A DNA stretch of 64,000 bases, taken from contig NC_081406.1 of the NCBI RefSeq assembly GCF_030272615.1, forward strand, positions 236,015,922 to 236,079,921, in the 5' to 3' direction. Positions 58,041-64,000 of this stretch are shown here, piece after piece. Numbering within the stretch: position 1 is the first letter of the stretch; each line of letters begins with the position of its first letter. Under the pieces are notes generated by a model that worked only from the letters and a program-made list of their open reading frames with translations, was not told the DNA's origin and did not search any database. The stretch comes from Cryptomeria japonica. Its lineage: Eukaryota > Streptophyta > Pinopsida > Cupressales > Cupressaceae. A program made the translations under genes and the position numbers.

Positions 58041-59870
58041 AGCGGTCATATGAACACTACGTGCATATGCAAGCTAAAGTACAGGAAAGTAAACATTATT
58101 TGAAAAAGGATATATCGATAAGTCTGTTGAACGAAGCCCCCAACGGTATCTACGGTACTTAGTTAAGAACCACAACCTAGAAAACCACATGTTAGATCAC
58201 AAAATCACCTAATGCTTACTAAGGAAGGTGATGAAAATTCGAGGGTAGCTATATGCCCCCTCCTATTTCGGCTTGCTAATTTTAGTGAGTTGAAACAGGG
58301 TATCATGTTTACCACTTCGAATTGTTAAAGAATATTGATGACAAATGCTCACAAGAAGATTTGATATGAGATCAAAAACTAATGGAGAATCATTTTGTAA
58401 GAAAGAGGACTAATCTCAATTCCAACACAACAAAGAGTGCGAGGGTTTGAGGGTTCTCTAACACAAGATGAAGGATGTAAATGGAAACAAAATGCAAAGA
58501 GAAGAAAAGAAAGGAAAAAGCAGCATGAATACACACATTGGTGATCTATGAAAAGAATAGTGAGAGAGAAAACATGGAGTTCTCACCCCTAGATCTTGTC
58601 TAGGTGATCCATGGGAAAAAGGACATGGAAAACTAGCCCCTAGAGTCTGTCTAGGTGATCCATGTAAGGGAGGAGAGTGAGAAAGTCTAGCCTTATGCCG
58701 CTAGTTCCACTCAACCTCGTGCATGTGTGTGTAAGTGAGGTTAGAAGCACCTCATAGGAGTCTATGCCCAAGTATGCTACAACCTGTATATGTATAGTAC
58801 AAAAGTGTGACATCTCACTCTAAGAGTCTATGCTCTGGTTTTGAGAATAATCACCTTGCATAAAAGAAAAATGGAGACATCTCGCTCTAAGAGTCTGTGC
58901 TCTGGTTCGAAGAATGACCCATTGCTCAAAAAGTGTAATGTTTATGTCATAAGCAGAGTAGAACAAGGATACCTGCCTTCATCACAAAAGAAGATACCCC
59001 AAAAATGCAACAATTTCATAGATCCAAACAAGAGAGTTTTGCAATCTTTAAGCAAGGATAAGATAGTTGAAAAAGAGATATCTTGTAGTATGTGTAAAGG
59101 AGATCCTTAGAGGAGAAGAGATCTTTGTACAAAAGACACCTATCCCTGAGAGGAATTGTCTTAGACAAAAACAACATCTTCTAGAACAAGACAAAGAAGA
59201 GAATAAGAATGCAATACTTCCTTCTTTTGCGAGGTGAAAGTGATTCTTAATGAAGGATGACGCTTTTTTTTTTTTTAACCCAATTGGGAGAGTGAATTCA
59301 TTATGGATGTATTTGACCAAGTGCAAAAGAGGTTGTAGTTAAGGACTTACACCTCTTGTAAGAGAGAATCCTTGAACAAACAACAACAAATGCATACAAG
59401 GAATAACATCAAGTAATAAAGTTCACACCATCCACGAAATAGGAAAAGGTGGATCCTTAGATAAAAATAAGAAAAGATCATTGCCTCCCAAGGATAAGGA
59501 CAATGAGGAGGACTTATAAAATCTTCTAGGGAGAGATTTAGACATAAGCAAAATGTACTACATACTCACATGAGTTCATGCAAGCAAGACATTAGTGTAT
59601 GTAAAATGCTCCTCACAAGAAGTGGGTAGGATAAGAAAGAGAATACACATCTTCTCCCATATCTAGGAAAAGATGATTCTAAAGAAAAGATGATCAATAT
59701 TTCCACATTATTACCCCATAGGAACAAGAGATAACATAGAAAAATTAGGCTACTATGTTGCTTCAAAAATATGATTGCACTTGAAATTGTACCATCATGA
59801 ATGACAATGAGCCCCCAGTAAATGAGCTACCAATGTCACATAATGATGAGCAACATAATAGCCATTAATG
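58041..59870 (-). other. 3' non-coding region of element E2
   Basis: 1.8 kb between the ORF stop and the purine tract, where RT, RNase H and integrase would lie in an autonomous Gypsy element. I find no such motif on either strand. Small local duplications occur: CTAGRTCTTGTCTAGGTGAT (58590 and 58638), and GACATCTCRCTCTAAGAGTC (58809 and 58874). A 13-T run lies near 59264. Confidence 0.7.
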
Positions 59871-62800
59871 TTATTTAAAGACATGATAGATTGAATGAGG
59901 TATTTGAATATGACATGTTGAATGCTCAACTATAAGTGAGATCAAAAAAATGATACAAAATGAAGAAGGAAAGTTACGAGAAATCTTAGAAGAGAGATGA
60001 GTGTAATTTGTTAGAGCCTTATCCCTGGAGGAAAGGACTTTATGATGAATAGGAGATAAAGATTCATAAGTGGATTTAGAAATTTGAGGCGAGCCATAAA
60101 GAGAATTGTTCATCGCCAAGATTTCCTTATGAGGGGAATGAGAGTTGATAGAAGTAGAAGATGATTTAGTTGAAGTGAGATCAACATCACTACTAAATAT
60201 AGCATTCACACTGAGAGATGGTCTTTTAGATGCTTTGGTGGGCTTAGAAAGATTATATCCAAGTCCAAATGAATATTCATGCATGTTATGTTCTAAAGGA
60301 ACTTTAATTCCTTGTTCATTTGCGCCACAACCATTTCCACTATAGCCACTCTTAGCCAAAATATGGAAACCACGACCATAACGATTAGCCATTTCAGAAA
60401 CAAAAGGTGGTTTTTCATAAGACAAAGAATCAAATTCTTCAGAATTAGAGGTGTGAGGGGAAGAAGTTTGAGAAGTGGCCACAAAATTATTGCTCATAGG
60501 TTCAGGTAAGACTGATTGATCTCTAGTTTCTTCCTTCTTCTTACCTTTAAGCTCTCTAGGAGGAACCCTATACTCACCTACAAAGGTGGGATTAAAATCA
60601 AGAGATCCCCAATTGTCTTCTGCGAGGACCTTCTCAAGATCAAAAGGCTTTTCATGTGTAGATTCAAGTTGAGAAGAATCTTCTTCAGGAACTTCAGACT
60701 CATCCAAATAATTTTGATTATTAGAGGGTGATGATTCATCCACAGGTATCTTGTTTAACGAGTCATCACTAGAAGAGGAAGGCTTAGAAGAACTCCCTTT
60801 GGAAGTAGATGTTTGCAAACAAGTTTGAAAATTAGTATCACCTATCAAGGTATATGTCTTATTATTATAAATAAATTTAACTTGTCTATGCAATGTAGAG
60901 GGGACGGCTTGCATACTGTGAATCCAAGGTCTCCCTAATAACAAGTTGTATGTTAGATTTCCCGACATAACATGGATAGGAGTAGGTAAAGTAATAGGTC
61001 CCACTGTGATGGGTAAGGTGATAATACCTAATGAAGACTTAGCCACATTATCAAAGCCTCGAATGGGACGAGAGTCAGGCTCAATAAGGGATGTATCCAC
61101 ATTCATCTTATGCAATAGATTAATGCTACACACATTAAGGCCAGAGCCATTATCTACCAGTGTTCGTCTTATAGCAGTGTCATTTATGATAACCACAATC
61201 ATCAAGGGATCATATTGATGTTGAATTTCACTAGTAGGCAACTCATCTTGAGTAAACACAATTTGAGCTTTAGGATTCATCACATAGTGAACCAAAGACA
61301 CTATATTACTAGATGTATTAGGTGGAGGAACATTCAAATCTTTCAAGGCATCTTGTAACATTCCATGATGAGTAGAAGAAGTTTGAACTAAATCCCAAAT
61401 AGAAATCTTAGCCGGAGTAATTTTAAGTTGTTCAATAAGATCATAGTCCTTACTAAGCATTTGTGAAATATGAGGAGCTTGAGGAAGAATAGGTTGGGAA
61501 GGAGGAAGTGAAGTCGGGATAACTAGAGGAGGATTAGGTTTCCTATTGTTTCTTGTGTTATAGGTATGAGCAACTGCATTATAACTCCCTCTAGTCAGTT
61601 GCTTAGCATACTCATAAGGGCTCTTAGTAGAATAACCTCCTTGCACAGTAATAATAGGTTTCTTAGGAGTGAAAAAATAATCTTTAGCATAACCACCTTG
61701 AACCACTAAGATAGGCTTATTTAAAGGTTGAGAATTTTGAGAAGGACAAGCACCTTGGATAGTGAAGAGAGGTTTGTTAGGTGTTTCATTCACATGTATC
61801 AAATTGATTGAGGATGGTTTAGAGGAATGAACAAAAGTGTTGGAAGAATTATTGATAGTCTTCTCTTGCGCTAGAATCTTATCACGGATTAAATCAATTT
61901 TAGGAGAGAGACAAGGGGTAGGCATTGATGCTCCAGTAGGAAGAGTAATACTAGGAAAGGTCATATCATCCTCTATCATCAAAGGATCTACATGGGGAAT
62001 AAACTCTCTAGGAGAAGGATCAACATTACTCTCTAAAGTCTCACTTTTGAGATGGAGATCTTTGAAAGAGATGTTAACCATCTTGCTTTGAACTAGGGTA
62101 TCCTTATGAGTAGAACCAAGTTGAGGAGAGGGAGAATAATTGAGATTCAAGGAAGGTGAAAAACTATCAAGGGAGTTTTCAATCTTGATTTCATCCCCTT
62201 TGGCTAGGGTTCTCTCATGGGGTAGAGAATAATCTACACCTTCTTCTAATGGTTCATCCCAAATAGTGAAGTTGTTGAAAGGAATGTTTGAAGTATTGTC
62301 AATTTCGGGAGAGGAGATAACATTGTTTATTAATTCGTCATCCTTAGGAGGGAGAGCATCAATAGATGTGTTAAACTCATCCTCTTTCCTCAAAATATGT
62401 TCAATATGATCTTTAGGGGAGAGAGAATTAAGGAAATTGCTTATTATTTCATCTTCTTTCTCTAAGGGGTGCTTATGGGTAAGACAAACTTTAGGAGAAG
62501 GGTAAGCATTTATCATTAATTCATCATCTCTAGTGGGAATTTTGTTGGAAAAGGAAATGCCATCACTAGGAAATGTAGGGATAATGTCATCTTCTTGCAC
62601 AAAAGGATCCTCATGAAGGGAGTGTTTTTTAGGAGGAACATGAACATATTTCTCCAAAGATTCATGCTTAGGAAGGAGATCTTTGAAAGAAGTATTCATA
62701 ACCTCTTGTTGCACTAACATGCCCCCATTGGAAGGACCTAATTTAGGAGAAAATAAGTCAGTGTCCATCAATAAATGTAGGGAAGGTGAAGTAACATTAG

Positions 62801-63047
62801 GAAAGGTGTTTATGATATCATTCTCTTCCTCTAGGATAGCTAAATAGGAAGGGCACATTTTAGGAGAATTGTCAAGATCACTCTTAAAGTCTTCATCCTT
62901 AGAGCATGGGAGAGTCTCAAAGGGATTGGTAGCAACTCTTTTAGGCACTAAAATGTTGTTATAGATGGGGGGAGGTTCTTTAGGAGAAGGAAAAATTGAA
63001 ACAAGGGAAGCTAACCCATTATCACATCTATGAAATGAATGCATCAT
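59871..63047 (-). CDS. Element E2 ORF: disordered N-terminus, retropepsin, G-patch; no RT
   Basis: Uninterrupted 1058-codon frame from ATG 63047. Residues 1-370 are acidic, Ser/Pro-rich and made of degenerate repeats: SFKDLLPKHESLEKYV (about 120) recurs as SFKDLHLKSETLESNV (about 330), and KEDE/KDDE blocks recur between. About 370-560 is a linker with repeated QGGYxxx(K)PI motifs and a YNTRNNRKPNPP patch. Retropepsin spans about 615-740, with active site LVDNGSGLNVC (DNGS in place of DTG/DSG) and NLLLGRPWIHSMQAVPS. A Ser/Glu-rich linker follows. A G-patch-like domain is at about 890-945 (GRGFHILAKSGYSGNGCG, ending FGLGYN). There is no CCHC knuckle, RT, RNase H or integrase. Gypsy polyproteins with PR then G-patch are known; ending there is what makes E non-autonomous. 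The intact frame suggests recent activity or selection. Confidence 0.85.
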   Translation of the reverse strand: MMHSFHRCDNGLASLVSIFPSPKEPPPIYNNILVPKRVATNPFETLPCSKDEDFKSDLDNSPKMCPSYLAILEEENDIINTFPNVTSPSLHLLMDTDLFSPKLGPSNGGMLVQQEVMNTSFKDLLPKHESLEKYVHVPPKKHSLHEDPFVQEDDIIPTFPSDGISFSNKIPTRDDELMINAYPSPKVCLTHKHPLEKEDEIISNFLNSLSPKDHIEHILRKEDEFNTSIDALPPKDDELINNVISSPEIDNTSNIPFNNFTIWDEPLEEGVDYSLPHERTLAKGDEIKIENSLDSFSPSLNLNYSPSPQLGSTHKDTLVQSKMVNISFKDLHLKSETLESNVDPSPREFIPHVDPLMIEDDMTFPSITLPTGASMPTPCLSPKIDLIRDKILAQEKTINNSSNTFVHSSKPSSINLIHVNETPNKPLFTIQGACPSQNSQPLNKPILVVQGGYAKDYFFTPKKPIITVQGGYSTKSPYEYAKQLTRGSYNAVAHTYNTRNNRKPNPPLVIPTSLPPSQPILPQAPHISQMLSKDYDLIEQLKITPAKISIWDLVQTSSTHHGMLQDALKDLNVPPPNTSSNIVSLVHYVMNPKAQIVFTQDELPTSEIQHQYDPLMIVVIINDTAIRRTLVDNGSGLNVCSINLLHKMNVDTSLIEPDSRPIRGFDNVAKSSLGIITLPITVGPITLPTPIHVMSGNLTYNLLLGRPWIHSMQAVPSTLHRQVKFIYNNKTYTLIGDTNFQTCLQTSTSKGSSSKPSSSSDDSLNKIPVDESSPSNNQNYLDESEVPEEDSSQLESTHEKPFDLEKVLAEDNWGSLDFNPTFVGEYRVPPRELKGKKKEETRDQSVLPEPMSNNFVATSQTSSPHTSNSEEFDSLSYEKPPFVSEMANRYGRGFHILAKSGYSGNGCGANEQGIKVPLEHNMHEYSFGLGYNLSKPTKASKRPSLSVNAIFSSDVDLTSTKSSSTSINSHSPHKEILAMNNSLYGSPQISKSTYESLSPIHHKVLSSRDKALTNYTHLSSKISRNFPSSFCIIFLISLIVEHSTCHIQIPHSIYHVFK

Positions 63048-63391
63048 GACAACAATTTTCTTCTTTCAAATGATAACACATGCAAAATAGAAGGAAATGT
63101 TTAATTTTAACCAATGCAAGCACTTAGAATGTAGATTTAGAAAATGAAATTTATGATTCAAATGAGTTCCTAAATCAGATTTGAAATTATTGATCCCAAT
63201 TAAGCTATCCACAAGTTCAACTTTGAATTGAAAAATTAGGGTTTTAGCAAAAATTTCCTCTAAATTTTTTAATCTTGCAAGAAATTAAAACTTGTAAATA
63301 CAAATTTGATTTTGAAATAGCATAAATACTCAAATTTGAAAACATAAATCAGAATTAGAGAAGATTGGAGTTCACGTCGGGTTCACCAAAA
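63048..63391 (-). other. E2 5' leader and primer binding site
   Basis: Leader of 344 bp. The PBS (63371-63390) reads TTTGGTGAACCCGACGTGAA on the minus strand, next to the LTR edge. Confidence 0.78.
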
Positions 63392-64000
63392 TGTGTGGGG
63401 GAAAAAGTGACACTAAGCAAACATGCCCTAATCTCACTTTCCATCACACACTTGTGGAATACGAAAGAGCCTAGAGGTATCACACAATTGGCTACTTCTT
63501 TTTGTGGAAGAGAGAGCCATGGGCTACCTATTAGGATTTCTATTCCTTTGTTGCAAATGATAGATAGAATGATGCAAGTTCAACTATTAGCCCTAAAGTG
63601 TAAGTATGAACTAGTAACAAGATTGCAAGATTGAGATTAAGTGATGAAAAGCTGTAAACACAAGAATAAGAGGAGAATGAAGATGTGTACCTGGGGTTAA
63701 AATCTGAGTGGAAATGTTCAAGACGGGGGTGCATGCACCACTTACCTGATTCTGCACTTGAAACTGCTCCTTTTGGCAACCTGAAGGCTGTCGAAAAGTG
63801 CTGAAAACTGCTGTTGTCTGAGGGACCAGAGCGCCCAGCGCCCCTGTCCCAGGGACCAGGGCACCCAACGCCCCTGTCCTGTCAGGACCAGGGTGCCCCA
63901 TGCCCCTGTCCTAGGTTTGTGCTCTGCAATTTGGTGTGAAGTTCAGTCTCCGTCTGCTTCCGTCGGATCTGCAACTTGTGGCGTCGTCCGAATCCTGAAA
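63392..64000 (-). repeat. 5' LTR of E2 (cut by window edge)
   Basis: Matches 56396-57000 closely, including the GC-rich minisatellite. Expected to continue about 1 kb beyond the window. Confidence 0.88.
63826..63915. repeat. GC-rich minisatellite in the E2 LTR, three units
   Basis: Units around GCGCCCAGCGCCCCTGTCC at 63831, 63861 and 63893 (spacing 30 and 32), one unit more than the shared LTR at 56826-56890. Confidence 0.82.

Overview
The window is repeat-rich nuclear DNA of a land plant, probably a seed plant with a very large genome such as a gymnosperm. I infer this from wall-to-wall nested Copia and Gypsy LTR retrotransposons, plant-type L1 LINEs with a C-terminal RNase H domain, a plant mobile domain (PMD) gene, AT-rich LTRs, and the absence of any recognisable host gene. 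No tRNA, rRNA, CRISPR or bacterial feature was seen. Species cannot be named from the sequence.

Layout, left to right. 1-7815: two Copia elements (A, cut by the window edge, and B) on the minus strand, joined through one shared LTR. They sit inside an L1-type LINE (H, plus strand, 7816-about 12975), whose 5' half should lie left of the window. About 12976-18671: a decayed minus-strand Gypsy element (I). Its 5' LTR starts at 18672, and unassigned repeat DNA runs to 21908. 21909-24468: a decayed plus-strand Gypsy fragment (F) with retropepsin, G-patch-like and RT-leader segments. 24469-27189 and 34882-36237: a minus-strand element (G) of the D family, split by a 5'-truncated LINE (K, 27190-34865) with a 16-bp target-site duplication. 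36238-40309: a plus-strand Copia remnant (C) whose LTR contains an inverted D-family LTR and a compound direct/inverted rearrangement. 40549-64000: two tandem copies of a non-autonomous LTR element (E1, E2) that share an LTR. E1 is split by a complete 12.6-kb LTR element (D, 41199-53763) with a perfect 5-bp target duplication, GAGTC.

The most unusual material is the D family (D and G). It has no visible reverse transcriptase. D carries a long Q/P-rich ORF in the sense direction. At its 3' end it carries an antisense PMD gene with its own TATA-like box and a probable first intron. Short motif arrays with a 20-bp period lie at matching places in D and G: about 90-240 bp after the PBS, and about 530-780 bp inside the 3' LTR. 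D and G use related but different motifs. The antisense TATA box lies about 276 bp from the LTR in both copies. E is a second kind of non-autonomous element, with an intact 1058-codon ORF that has retropepsin and G-patch segments but no RT, RNase H or integrase. E, D and G have similar PBS sequences (TGGTGAACCC core). F, which encodes related retropepsin and G-patch segments plus the start of RT, may descend from an autonomous partner; that link is inference.

Nearly all coding regions are broken. Many in-frame stops look like Gln or Trp codons changed by C-to-T (or G-to-A) transitions, as expected for methylated, silenced repeats. The only long uninterrupted frames are the E2 ORF and the D sense ORF.
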